From NCBI GenBank assembly GCA_037176725.1, contig JAZBRS010000029.1, positions 48,990,001 to 49,054,000 of the forward strand: a stretch of 64,000 nt of DNA, written 5' to 3'. The translations under genes and the position numbers were made by a program. Of this stretch, positions 10,283-20,790 are shown piece by piece (within the stretch, counting starts at the first letter, position 1; the number at the start of each line of letters is the position of its first letter). The notes below the pieces were generated by a model. It was not told where the DNA came from, did not search any database, and saw only the letters and a program-made list of their open reading frames with translations. The DNA comes from Posidonia oceanica. Lineage: Eukaryota; Streptophyta; Magnoliopsida; Alismatales; Posidoniaceae.

Positions 10283-11939
10283 TTATTCTGCTGAGTACTC
10301 TACTGATACTGCTAAGGGCCTTGCTGACTCTGCTGCTGAAACTGCTGACTGTTCTGCTGCTGAGGCTGCTGACAGCTCTGTTACTGATTCTGCTTTCTGC
10401 TCTGTTACTGCTACTACTTGCACTGCTGATGCTTCCTCCTCTGGGTCTTCCAATGTGCTTGTGGAGGGTATGCCGGACTGGCGGCTGATCTGAGCATCGC
10501 CGCTCGCTGTGCTGCTCAAGTGAAGCATGGGTTGCACAAACCACCTAGACCCGCCTTCTGGTCGGAGAGTGATGAGCTCATCTGGTCTAGGGGAGTCCGG
10601 CGCTGCTGAGTCTTCTTCCAGGACCATGATAGAGGCATGGTCTTCTTGCAGAGGGGGGTCCGCAACCACGGCTTTCCCTTTCCTTTCTGTAGCTTGATGC
10701 TCTGCCAGGTCTTCTGCTATCGACTTGATTTGTTCTTGATAAAGTAGCTCTAAGTCGGACATCCATGAATCGACCTGGGCTTCTATCGCCACTTCTTCCT
10801 CCTCGTCTAAGGGGGAGTCGACGTAGTAGGCGCCGGGGGCCTGCGGCACTGGCCCGGCTGCAAGACGGATTGCTGCCCTTGGAATCTGCATGATCTGGTT
10901 CACGGGCGCGTCTGATGGCGGCAACTCTGACGTAGAAGGCCCAAATAGACAGGTTAGCGGTGCCACAGATGGATAAGCTGCCAGGGTCACTGTTGCGGGT
11001 GAAGAGTAAGCAGAGACACTCTTCTGAGGGCTCAAGGGCCCGGAGAGTGTAGTGCTCAGTTGGCCTTTTGTATCGGGCCGTAACTGAGAGAGTGCAGCCT
11101 TTGACGCCATGGGGTCTTGCCATGAGAGCTGCTGCTGGTTGTCAGGAGGATGCGAAGCGGACTGCGCCGGCTGCATTCCTGGAGATGTGGCTGCTGAAGC
11201 GGGCTGAGCCGCGCTGCTGACTGAGTTGATTAACTGCCCCTCCAGAGAGAGGGACAGTGGCACTGATGTAACTGTGACCGCTGGTTGCATGCTTGGTTCT
11301 GCCAGAAGGAGTGTCTCTGACTCCTACACTGCTACTGTCTGTACTTGGGAAGCTGATGTGGCTGTAACAGAGTGAGAGCTTGCTAGTTCTGCCACAGGGC
11401 CTGCTAAGCTGCCTGCTATATCTGATTGTGTGGCCTCTGCTCTGATTACTGTTTCTGCTGTGCCGATTGGGACTGCCTCTGTTGTGCCGGCTGGGACTGC
11501 CTCTGTTGTGCCAGACTGCTCCTCATCCGAGTAGTAGTCCTCAACACACACCCAATCCTCTGTCGGTGCCGTGTCTTGATCGTCGGTCGATCCCAGAACT
11601 CCTGCACTGGTGAAGTTAGTGAGGTCTTTGGGAATGGTTGGTTCTGGATTGTTGAGCTGAAAGCAGTGATCTTTGTTGAGCTTGGGTTCGTAACCGAAGC
11701 CTTCAGATTTCCTTCGCTCCACCGCTACGATTGGCTCTGCGATCCCCTGGCCATGACGCCCGAGCGGCGTACCCTTTACGTAACCCCACCTGTGACATAC
11801 ATTCTCGACCATTCGAAAGGGGTTGCTGTGAACGGTCAAGGAGTTGACACGTTCAAGATCAGGAATGAAATTAACTGGCTCGCACCGATTAACGCGATAA
11901 AGAGCTTCAGACGTCTCGGGGTCAAACGGGATAGATTGT
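10283..11939 (-). pseudogene. T1 protease-RT linker, acidic and disordered
   Basis: After the protease comes a Ser/Ala/Thr/Pro-rich linker. It contains a 24-bp direct repeat (about 11,455-11,520) encoding TTEAVPAG-like units, an acidic block YYVDSPLDEEEE with a predicted helical segment after it, and RPDELITLRPEGGSRWFVQ. The last two are conserved in T3, so they probably matter. Its end (about 10,290-10,450) is a degenerate Ala/Ser/Glu repeat, at the position where T3 carries a His-rich repeat. It is interrupted by TAG at 11,324 and TAA at 10,283. Confidence 0.7.
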
Positions 11940-12409
11940 GAAGACACGGGAAAGACTGCTTCGATCCGCTCCTTCTCAAAGTTCTCCGACATGACGACAA
12001 TGACATCATCGCCGCGACGGTACTTTATCATTCGATGGAGGGTCGAAGGAAGGACCTGATGCTTGTGGAGCCAAGGGCGCCCAAGCAGAAGATTGAAATT
12101 TGGCTGCAAGTCGACGACATAGAATTCTACGTCGAAGACAACCGGGCCAATAGCAAGAGGAATAATTAGGATCCCTAAAGCGTCATGGTGAGTGTTGTCA
12201 AAAGCTGTCATTCCCTTCACAGCTGGCGTGATGTCCTTAGCTTTGAATTCGAGCTTGGTTGCAGTACGCAAGGGGCAGACGTTAAGGCCTGACCCATTAT
12301 CAACCAGTGTTAGGGGAATGCGAAAGTTTTTGAACTGCACCGTGATGAATAGGGGCTGGTTGTGATTAATCCCCGCCGGAGGCAGCTCATCACTCGTAAA
12401 AGAGATGAC
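11940..12409 (-). pseudogene. T1 aspartic protease domain
   Basis: The retropepsin active-site region reads LTLVDNGSGLNVCP, with the catalytic D-N-G at about 12,293-12,301, the form used by Tat-lineage proteases in place of D-S/T-G. A flap-like region and GILIIPLAIGPVVFDVEF follow, then LLGRPWLH. Upstream PPAGINHNQPLF is shared with T3. The in-frame stop at 12,410-12,412 lies just before this domain, so it would not be made from the gag start. Confidence 0.85.
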
Positions 12410-12934
12410 CTAGGGCTCAGCAATCAACCCAACCATGCTCTCCAAGGCTGAAGGCTCAATGGACTGGGACACACGGGCAGCCTGGAACACGCGAAGAAAA
12501 GCCTCGCGGTGTTCGGCAGAGGTGTGGATCAAGTCCCAGATAGAAATGTCGGCTATGACCTTCTTAAGTTGGGAGGTTATGTCTGCCTTAGGTTGGCTCT
12601 TTTTGGCAACAGGAGGGGTTGTTTTGGCAGGCTCTAAGGGGGTAGTGGCAGGAAGCTGGGTTACTACAGGTTGGGCAGGGATTTGGCTAGCTACAGGCTG
12701 GCTCGGAGTTGGATCTGCCATGGGTTGGCTAGAGGGTGGGGGCATAACAGGTCTAGGGGGAGTTGGCCTAATTGCCGGTGTTGGGGGCCTGTAAACCCTC
12801 CCCGATCGCGTTACTTCCGTGCACATCTCTGTGGTGTAGCTGTAAGGGACGCGATGGGTGTCCAAGGTTAAGTCAATAACCATTGGAGCACGTGCTGCGA
12901 GCACAGGAGGGGTTACAGGGGGACCTACAGGATA

Positions 12935-15511
12935 CTAAGGTCTCTCTAAAGGGTATGGTTGTTGGGGTGGGAAGGCTGGGGCAGGTTGAGGTCTGCCTAG
13001 AAGGTGTAGCTGAGGTCGCCCTAAGAGGTGGATGGGGGAACTAGGCTGGGCCCTAGCTAGAAGGTGCACAGGGGATTGAGCCTGAGGAAGCACGGCGGGA
13101 GGCGCGAGAGGGCGCTCCGGCCTGGCACGCGGTCGGATCAAGTGAATTCCCGACTCGGAGCCGGCAACTGCCGCGAGATAGAGATCTTGCGGGAAAGGCT
13201 CAGAGATGTCAGAGATGAGATCAGAAGGGTCGACCACAGAGATAGCAGGCCCAGAGGGAAAGACAGAATGGATGCTTGAGGTTCCCGCCCCTCCCGGATA
13301 AGTGTGCTCCGGTAGGGGTTGGTGGATGATGCCAGAATGAGGGGGAACAGCTGAGTGTGCAGATGCATGAGTGTGTGCTTGAGTGGATGCCTCGTGCGTG
13401 TCGATCACAATCGTTCCTGATTCGATCAAGTCCTGAATAGCGTTCCGCAGGGAGAAGCAATTGTCCGTCGAATGCCCGGCGCTTCGATGGAAATTGCAAA
13501 AGAGGTCCGGCTTAAACCAATGCGGCAGAGGACTTGGTGGCAGACGAACCTCCGGGAACTTCAGGAGCGATGCAACCTTTGGCAAGATGACCGTGAACGG
13601 TTCCACCAGTGGGGCGAATCTCCGCTTCTCAATGGGTGGCCTTCTTTGCCTCTGGTATGAGCCTTGCTGAACCGGTGCGGCAAGATAGACCGGTCTAGCG
13701 GTGGTAGTGATGTGTGGTGTGGGTGGATTCCTAGGTGCAGGAGCGTACACCATCTGAGCTGGGGTAGGCCGGGATGGCAAGCGAACAGGCACAGCAGGGG
13801 AGTCAACGAATGCAACAGCGGTTTTCTGCGAGTCCTTCCTCTTCGGGCGGTTGTTGCTGCTGCCGCTGTTGTTGTTGTTGGAGGTGCTGCTGTTGGCACT
13901 GTTACTGCTGATCACTGCCTGCTTAGCGAACGAAGAGAGAGCCGGGAAGTTGCCACTCCGCAAAGAACTCTCCACGCGCGCTCCAGCTCTGATGAGTGCC
14001 GCAAAAGTAGTGACTGGTTGGATGCTAAGCAGAGCTCCGAGAGACGGCTGCGCCCCTTTGATAACGATCTCGATAGACTCCTCGTCAGAGGGTCTATCTC
14101 GAACCTGAGAGGCAAGGGCACGCCAGCGGCCGACGTACTCCCCGAACGGCTCGCCAGAATTCTACTTGATTGCGATCAAGTCCGCCCTCTTTGGGACCAG
14201 ATCGAGGTTGAAGGAGTATTGTTCCAGGAACGCCTGACTGAGGTCGTTCCAAGTCTTGATGGCTGACATGTCAAGCGATGTAAACCACTTGAGTGCCGGC
14301 CCGGTCAAACTCTTCTGGAACAAGCAGATCAGCAACCTCTCGTCAGCCTGAAGCTGAGCGAGATCACCGCAATACGCCTTCAAGTGTGCTACGGGGCAGC
14401 CCCTACCATTATACTTCTCGAAGTCCGGGATTTTGAACTTCGGAGGGAGTACCGCCTCTGGAAAGCAGCAGAGGTCCCGGAATTGGTAGGTCTGGTGCTC
14501 AGTACCCTGCACTAGTCGTAGTGCCTTCTCCAAGACGTCCATCCGGTTATTGATGGGGTCTGGGATTGCTGCTGTAGGAGAGGGATCAGCAGGGGTAGCG
14601 AGCACATACGCCGGATGGGTCGCACCTAAGTGCTCCTCCGGATCTACCATAGCGTCGCTTGGTGGAGCAACGGGATGGCCGACGTATCCGTGCTGGGGGA
14701 CTGTGTATGCAGGAGTGTATGCAGGATGCTGGACCTGATGCAGAGGAGAAGAGTAGATGCCATGCTGTGCTGTGATAGGGGTAGGATGATGGAGCACCAG
14801 TTGCTGTACAGGCGGGGTGCCAGACAGCGAGCTAGTGAGGTACTGGGCACCAGCCGGTCCAAAGGACTGACCACCAGGGGGAAGTGGAGCATGCTGTGTT
14901 AAGTGTTGTGCAGAAAGAGGCGGCAAACGGGCCCCCATCGTCGGAACCGTGAGCAGTTGAGACGATGGTCGAGGCGGAGGTGTGGAGGTTGATGCATGAG
15001 ATGCAAGAACTAGCCTCAAAGGAACCTCAGGAACGACAGGAATAGAGGAAGGACAAACTGATAGAGCCATGCCCTGCAGTCTCTGGGCAAGCTCCATCAG
15101 GTGCTGGCACTGCGCCTCGGGCGTCTCGGCAGCGGGAACGCTGAAGTGCAGTGCCGGCGAAGGTTGAGAAGCGAATGGCACGGACACAGACTGTCCGGGA
15201 GGAAAGGGTTCTACAGTAAAGGTCGCAACAGCGGTCGGAGGGATGTCAAAGGCGACGTGTCCCTGGGACGGAGGGGGCAATGGCGTCTCCGGAGCGCGAG
15301 TAATGGCCATCAAGATAGACTCAGCGACCGGATCTGGAGGAAGAGATGCTTGCCACTGTCCCGGGACGTACTGAGAACCTAGAGACGTCAGGGGAGGAAA
15401 CCCTGGCGTCGGAGGGGGAACAAGGGGGACAGAAGGAGCAACCGGAGGGGCCGGAACGGAAACACCCTCCGTAACAGGAGTGAAGGAAGGCTCACTAACG
15501 TACTGGGCCAT
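12935..15511 (-). pseudogene. gag: T1 gag region
   Basis: The N-terminal about 300 residues are proline/alanine/serine-rich and low complexity. The retrotransposon capsid domain follows (about 14,500-13,970) with ALKWFTSLDMSAIKTWNDLS and, past the stop at 14,162, GEPFGEYVGRW. A polar Ser/Asn stretch lies near 13,870. A zinc-knuckle-like motif C-x2-H-x4-H-x4-C is encoded at about 13,457-13,498 (C, H, H and C all present), as usual in Tat Gag. The protein would form the virus-like particle and bind element RNA. The stop at 14,162-14,164 cuts the capsid domain; the next, at 12,935-12,937, lies in the following proline-rich stretch. Confidence 0.85.
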
Positions 15512-16825
15512 TGCTGACCTAGAGCGCGTGAGAACAGGGCTGCGACGGGTGTTCAAGCGGTGATTCCTAAGAGGAGCTATCTTCGCAAAGGCGGATAGCT
15601 CAGATAGGGAATGGTCGCGAATAAAGTCGCAACAGGAGCGTCAACGAGGGTCGGTACTCGAGCTCTGGCAAAGGGAAACTCGCTTACCGATCATGCTGAC
15701 ACAACAGAAGGAAATTAGGGGTTAGAAACTAAAAAGATGAATGCAAATGAGTTAGTTAAATGGCATGAATGATATGCATGCTTTCTAGTATGCCCCCCTC
15801 ACCTAACTAGTGTGTCCTAGTAAGGTAATCTACTTCGGGTATCCCTGGGTGTACGGGTCACCGACTCAGGCCAGAAAAAGTAGGTCCCCTATCTAACTCC
15901 CGGCCCAAAGCTCAGGTAATGATAGGGTGGTGCGTTGGTGGCCTCTACCCCGCCAAAGCGTGGGTGGTACCCTCTACTAACACCGACACGACCCCCGGAC
16001 GAGGGGGGGACAGACCGACTGACTCGTGCCATGCCCAAAGCGGTGGAACAAGAGGCCGGGACCGTCCTTCGCAGACTAGTAGGTGGACTCAGATGAGAAG
16101 AATGCATGCCCTATATGATGCTTATGCAAATGCTTAAAGTCTTTTATCTTGCACATTTTATTAACCAGAGGGAGTGAAGGATTGTTCAGAGTCTCTAGTT
16201 GCTCCTAGAAGTTCTTTTTACTTGCGGTTTTTAGTTAACCATGGGGGGAGCAGACAAGTCTCTACTATCCTAGGCATGGCATGTGCGAAAGGGAAGAAAA
16301 TCAGTCAAGCATGGCAGGCAGACGATCATACAACACAACAAAAGGCAAGTGCATGGCATGTGCGAGTGTTTGTGAGCATAATGGTGAAGAAAAAAAAACA
16401 TTCATCAAGTCAAAAGGCACGTATGCAAGGCCTGTGCGTGCGTAGTGACATAGCAAAGGTGTAAAAGAAGCATTCAACATTCAAAAAGCATGTATTGTTG
16501 CCAAACAAGTATGTAGACATGCAATGTGCGATAACTAAAGCAGTAATAAGCAAGTTAGGCAAAGCAAGTAAAGGCAAGCAAGCGGTAAAGGAAGTAAAAG
16601 CAGAAGCAGGGAAACAAGTAAATAAACAAGCACAGAAGCAAAGCCAAGCAAAAAGAGCGCAAACCGAGGCGAGAGAGGTGCAAAACCTAAGCAAAGTAGC
16701 CACAAAGCGACTTTCTAGGAGTTTGCACAGAAAAGCAAGCAAAGCAGGCAAAGAAGGCACACAAGGCAGACAAGGCTGCAAAATAGGCGAGCGGAAAAGC
16801 CGGGAACGAAAGCCGGAGTCTGTCA
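15512..16825 (-). other. T1 untranslated leader
   Basis: The roughly 1.3 kb between PBS and gag ATG is alignable with T3 38,613-39,747, including a strongly conserved block at about 15,780-16,110 (T3 38,880-39,190) centred on GGGTGGTACCCTCTACTAAC. No shared ORF explains the conservation, so a packaging or splicing role is possible (inference). The half next to the PBS is A/G-rich with many GCAAG/AAGCA words. Confidence 0.65.
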
Positions 16826-16843
16826 TCCCCAGCAGAGTCGCCA
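16826..16843 (-). other. T1 primer-binding site
   Basis: The sense sequence TGGCGACTCTGCTGGGGA lies one base after the 5' LTR end and would pair with the 3' end of a host tRNA. Ogre/Tat elements are reported to use a tRNA-Arg; I cannot confirm the tRNA from this window. Confidence 0.9.
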
Positions 16844-16958
16844 CTGTAGCAATCCCGATCGGAATCAGGCTCGCTATTAGCGGCGATTGGATCCGAGGAA
16901 GAGGCTCAACTCGAAAACACTTAAAATCGAGGAGAAAAGAGAAAGATAAGACAAATCA

Positions 16959-16967
16959 GAGTCGCCA
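16959..16967 (-). other. PBS-like motif inside T1 LTR
   Basis: The sense sequence GGTGGCGACTCTGA repeats the first ten bases of the real PBS. It sits 122 bp inside the LTR end. The same motif lies at 33,106-33,114 (T2), 39,919-39,927 (T3), 46,405-46,413 (T4), 55,386-55,394 (T5) and 56,360-56,368 (solo LTR). Confidence 0.75.
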
Positions 16968-17140
16968 CCATGTCTATTAACGGGAGACAAGGAAAATCGA
17001 GGGAAATGCGTGAATTAACACGCAAAACCAAGCAAGAAATGCAAAGCAAAGCAATGCAAGGGAAAACAAATGCAAATACATGCAAAAGAGATGACTCTAG
17101 CCTAGGATAAGGGCAGTATGGTCATTGCGGGCCAAAAGAC

Positions 17141-17230
17141 CGGGCAAGGACTCCTGTTACGTGCGGGGAAGGTGTTAGGCACCCCCGACACGCCCGAGAA
17201 TCGGTCTTTCTAGGCTTACGCTCACATACG
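17141..17230 (-). promoter_or_regulatory. Conserved LTR box (T1)
   Basis: This is the best-conserved stretch across all six LTRs. In sense it contains GGGGGTGCCTAACACCTTCC with a GGTG/CACC mini-hairpin, then ACAGGAGTCC. I recognise GGTGCCTAACACCTTCC from the promoter-distal part of Ogre/Tat LTRs. Its exact role (R/U5 border, termination or packaging) is not established by the sequence. Confidence 0.6.
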
Positions 17231-17479
17231 CAGGGAAATGCAGGATTGAATGCCTATGTGCCTATGAATGCCTAAATGAATGCTCAAGGTGTGCTCTAAG
17301 TGGAGAGATGCAAAGCAAGGAAGTAAACGTGCTGTCTAAGTGCTCAGCTACGCTGTCTGTGTTCCGAACCGGGCGAAACCTGGCTCGTGAGAACTCCAGG
17401 CAGTAAGCATCACAGCCCTATATGCAAATGCAAGCGAAAAAGCAAAACAACGGCAAAAACATGCAATGCAATCGACATG

Positions 17480-17690
17480 CGAGAGAAAACAGCGTAAAAC
17501 ACGCAAAACGAGGCGAAAAACAAGAAAGCGCGCAAAACGGTGCAAAAAAGACGATGTCGGGCACGCAAAACTATGCCAAAAATAGGGCGAGCGCGCGAAA
17601 CGGCGTGAAAGACAAAGCAGGCACGCAAAACGGTGCCAAAACGAGAGCGGGCACGCAAAATGGTGCCAAAAGGAGCGAGATAAAACCTCG
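17480..17690 (-). repeat. Degenerate 30-bp LTR array (T1)
   Basis: Irregular units contain GGCACGCAAAACGGTGCC-like cores, the same family as the regular 30-bp arrays in the T2, T4, T5 and solo LTRs, but shorter and decayed. Confidence 0.75.
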
Positions 17691-18328
17691 GAAAAGCTGT
17701 GCGAATGCAAATGCAAGGAAAAGATTAGAAGCAGTAAAAGGAGAAGTAGAACAATGCATGTGTGAGAACAGGCGCTGTCCGGGGCCACACAGAGTAGGTG
17801 TGAAGACCTACAAAGGGGAGGGTGAGCAAACGGAGGGATCACCACTCCTTTGTGACCGTTTCCCACTAAACCGTTCCACGATCTGTCTCGCACGCTACCC
17901 AAAGCTCGCGATGCGATCGGATCGTGGAAAAGGGGGAAGAAAGTCACATTAAGTGGTAAATCCAGGGAAAACTCAACACAAAACACATGGGGAAACGCGA
18001 AACGGGGACTGAGTTGATAGACAAGAAGAGGAGGCCCTATTCTACATGCTCAAAGAGACAGAAAGCGAAAACAAGGCAAAAAATGCAACTGGCATGCAAA
18101 TGAATGCAATGCAGGGGTTCAGGAGGACATACCTGGAAATCCTGGAGCCTGATCTGAGATCTGCTTGGTCCATGCTGAAGAGCGCTTCGCTGCGGTCGCC
18201 TGGGCAGCTTGCTTGAGAAGATCCAACGGCCGGATTGGAAGATATCGCAGCTTCAAGGCAGAAAGGCCAGAACAGGGGAGAAGAACAGATCTAGGTGTTC
18301 AGGAGGTCCTAGGGGTGTGCAAAAGGTC

Positions 18329-18346
18329 CTCCCAAGTGAAAGGGAG
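18329..18346 (-). other. Conserved 18-bp LTR hairpin (T1)
   Basis: CTCCC and GGGAG enclose AAGTGAAA. The 18-bp span is identical in position and length in T2 (31,416-31,433), T4 (47,908-47,925), T5 (63,024-63,041) and the solo LTR (58,241-58,258). It lies next to the TGTGCAAAA-GGTCC segment. Confidence 0.65.
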
Positions 18347-18439
18347 CTAAAGGTGCTTAGTGTGTGCAAAAGGATGCTAAAATGCAAGACTAAATGGATG
18401 CAGAATGCATGCACAAGCAAGAAAAGACAAGGGGAAAAA

Positions 18440-19395
18440 CTTGGAAAAGACAGGAGTTCAAAAGCATTTTTGAAAAAGAAAAGGGGCTAAAAGCTAGTTT
18501 TCATAAAGGATGGGGTCCACAGAGGAGGGTTTTGAAAACAGGAGAGGGCAGGGCTTTATTTTGCAAAAGACTGGACTCAGAAAGCTATTTTGAAAAGACG
18601 GCATGCATTGGAAGAGATTTTGAAAACAAAAGAAGTCAGAGCGCAATTTTGGAAAAAAACTGGGGTCTAAAGTGCAAATTTTTCAGAAAACAGGGTTCTG
18701 GGGAGTCCGGGAATGCAAGTGGAGGGTCTACGTGCAATTTGGCAAGCATAGGAACTAAGATGCAACTTTAGGGGCAAAACAGTCTTTTTACATGGTTTTT
18801 AAAGGATGCAAGGACCTATGTGTGATTTTTGAATCATGCAGGGGTCAAATATGCAATTTTATATGTAAAACATGCTCTGAAATCAAAAGACAGGACTGTT
18901 GTGCAATTTTTTAAAAAAACAGGGTTGAAAACGCAATGCAATAAGCAAAAATGCATGCAAAATGATTACTGTGCATTTAACAGGACCTACATGCAAAAAT
19001 GAAAAAACCGAGGGACAAATATGCAATGCAGCATGCAAAAATTGAAAATGAAACCTAAGTTACTACAGTGCAGAGGATGAAAATGCAAAAATGAGAAAAA
19101 ACAGGGGTTCAGAATGCAATGTGATATGGTAAAATTCATGCATTTAAAATGAATGATTTACTGCAGGACCTATGTGCAATAAAAGAAAGCAGAGGGGCTA
19201 AAATGCAAAAGATTACAACTACACAGCACAGTAAAAGGACTGAAATGAAAATACTGAAAAACACAGATATTCAGAGCAATTTAGCATGGTTTTAAATTAA
19301 AAACAAAGCAAATTAAATGGCATAAGGACTGAAACGCAAAAATGAAAGAACTTAGGCTAAGCATGCAATATTCACACAAAAACCATATAACCGAA
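18440..19395 (-). repeat. TGCAAT-rich degenerate repeat region of T1 LTR
   Basis: Recurring words AATGCAATTTT, ATGCATTTAAA and GGACCTA-GTGCAA at about 30-90 bp spacing mark a decayed tandem region. The same region is at 30,600-31,350 (T2), 48,010-48,960 (T4), 58,370-59,290 (solo) and 63,120-64,000 (T5), where a clean 91-bp period remains. Confidence 0.7.
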
Positions 19396-19399
19396 AAAA

Positions 19400-20790
19400 T
19401 AAATCTACAGTGAATGCCGGCGGCGACAAACACTGTAGCAGTGAGCTATCAGGGCTTGTGGCCGCCGGCACGGGGGGCTGAGGAGGCGCTGAGCGACGGG
19501 GGAGATGCTCCCGGTGCTGACGGAGATCGGGCGGCGATCGGCGGAGGACGACGCGGCCTGGAGCGTGCTGGAACGGTCGCCGGAGTTCTGCAGAGTCTCA
19601 GAAGATTCGTCCGGCCGATCGACGCAGCGACGCTGCGTTCTGAGGGCCGAAGAACGCTCCTGGGACTCGTGCGGAGCTGAGACGATCGCGGGAGCTGCGT
19701 TCCGCTGCCCGGAGCGACGAGGCGACCGAAGAACTGCACCGGAGAAGACGACCGGAGCGGCGAGCAGAAACGGGGCAAGAGGGCCGGAAACCTACTTCTA
19801 AGGGGCTGAGAAGCAACAGGGGGAGAAGAGGGAGCTGAGGGTGTGAAGAAATACCTGGCTCCGTGTCTGAGACGTGCTCCCGACCTCGGCAGTTCCAGCA
19901 GTCGTCGGCGGAGGTCGTCCGGTCGCTGCGGTGATCGTCAGCCGCTCGCGAAGGTTGGAGCTGCTTCAGGACGATCTTCTGGTGCTTCCCAGACGTCCGG
20001 ACGCGAGCTTCGAAGCTCGGGCTAAGATTTGGCAATTTTTTGGGTTCAGTAGAGTGACTGGAGGTGGGGGGGGACTGTTGCTGCTCGTCGGACCTGGTGG
20101 AGCCTTCTGGGAGGTAGCTGGAGGTCCGGAGAGTGAGTCTGGATGGTTGGTTTGCTGTTCTGGAGGCTGGGGAGTGGATTTGCTGAGTGGTCGGATTTCT
20201 GATCAATGGAGAAGGTAGGTGTTTATAGTGGAGTCTGCAGGCTGTGGTGGATGGTTGGGTTCGAGGTCTGGTGCTCTGGAAAGGTGGGGGTTCAGTGAAT
20301 CTCTGTATGGAGTTTGGAAGAAAGTTGCGGACAGGAGTGGAGGGAATTGTTGAATGGGTTGTGTTGGTTTCTGTTGGTGATCAGGAGGTGTTTCAGGGTG
20401 GTTTTAGGTTGTGAAAAGGCAATGGGATGGCGGGAGATGAAGGTTGGTAGTTGGGTGAGATTGGGGAAGCAACTGGGAGGAGTGTGGTGGCTTGAGGTGG
20501 GTCTGGCTTGCTGGAAAGGGAAGAGGGAGGTTTGCTGTGGATTTCAGGGGGAAAAGGAGAAGAATTGGGTGGGGGATGCTGGGGAATTGGAGGGCTGTCT
20601 CCGGGATGCCAAGAAGGACACTCCAGCACTCTCTTCTCACTCTCTTTTCTGGAATTAGACGGTGAAGAGGAGGAAGAAGGGAGGTCACTCAAGTGGAGGA
20701 AGCTGGATTCGGTCTCTGGTTTGCTAACGCTGGTTCTCTCTGATTGCTCACACTGATTGCCGACTGATGATGATCTCAAGGAATGAATGG
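19400..20790 (-). other. GC-rich block in T1 LTR
   Basis: A sharp rise in G+C marks this block inside otherwise A/T-rich U3. Sense ORFs here (for example 202 codons ending at 19,598) are Ser/Pro/Arg-rich and not conserved with those in other LTR copies. It may be a promoter-bearing CpG-rich block or an old captured sequence; the window does not decide. Confidence 0.5.

Larger units (their letters stand above)
6707..15511 (-). pseudogene. T1 gag-pro-pol polyprotein, single frame with six stops
   Basis: All open segments from 15,511 to 6,707 share one frame, about 2,900 codons, with the terminal TAG at 6,707-6,709. Order: proline-rich Gag, aspartic protease, disordered linker, RT, RNase H, archaeal-type RNase H, integrase. 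In-frame stops are TAG at 14,162, 12,935, 12,410, 11,324 and 6,893 and TAA at 10,283 (lower coordinates). The stops at 14,162 and 12,410 lie where T3 has glutamine codons. No frameshift is seen, so decay is by point mutation only. The first ATG is at 15,511; the frame is open a few codons further upstream (15,556) without an ATG. Programmed readthrough of some stops cannot be excluded but six make it unlikely. Confidence 0.9.

Noticed and set aside
6893..15556. Separate gag, pro and pol genes as independent ORFs
   Set aside because: All segments share one frame and are separated only by single stop codons; starts reported at segment heads are internal methionines or non-ATG.
19598..20206. Sense ORFs in the GC-rich LTR blocks (also 59,968-60,621 and 49,785-50,225)
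   Set aside because: High GC lengthens open frames by chance; amino-acid sequences do not align between LTR copies.
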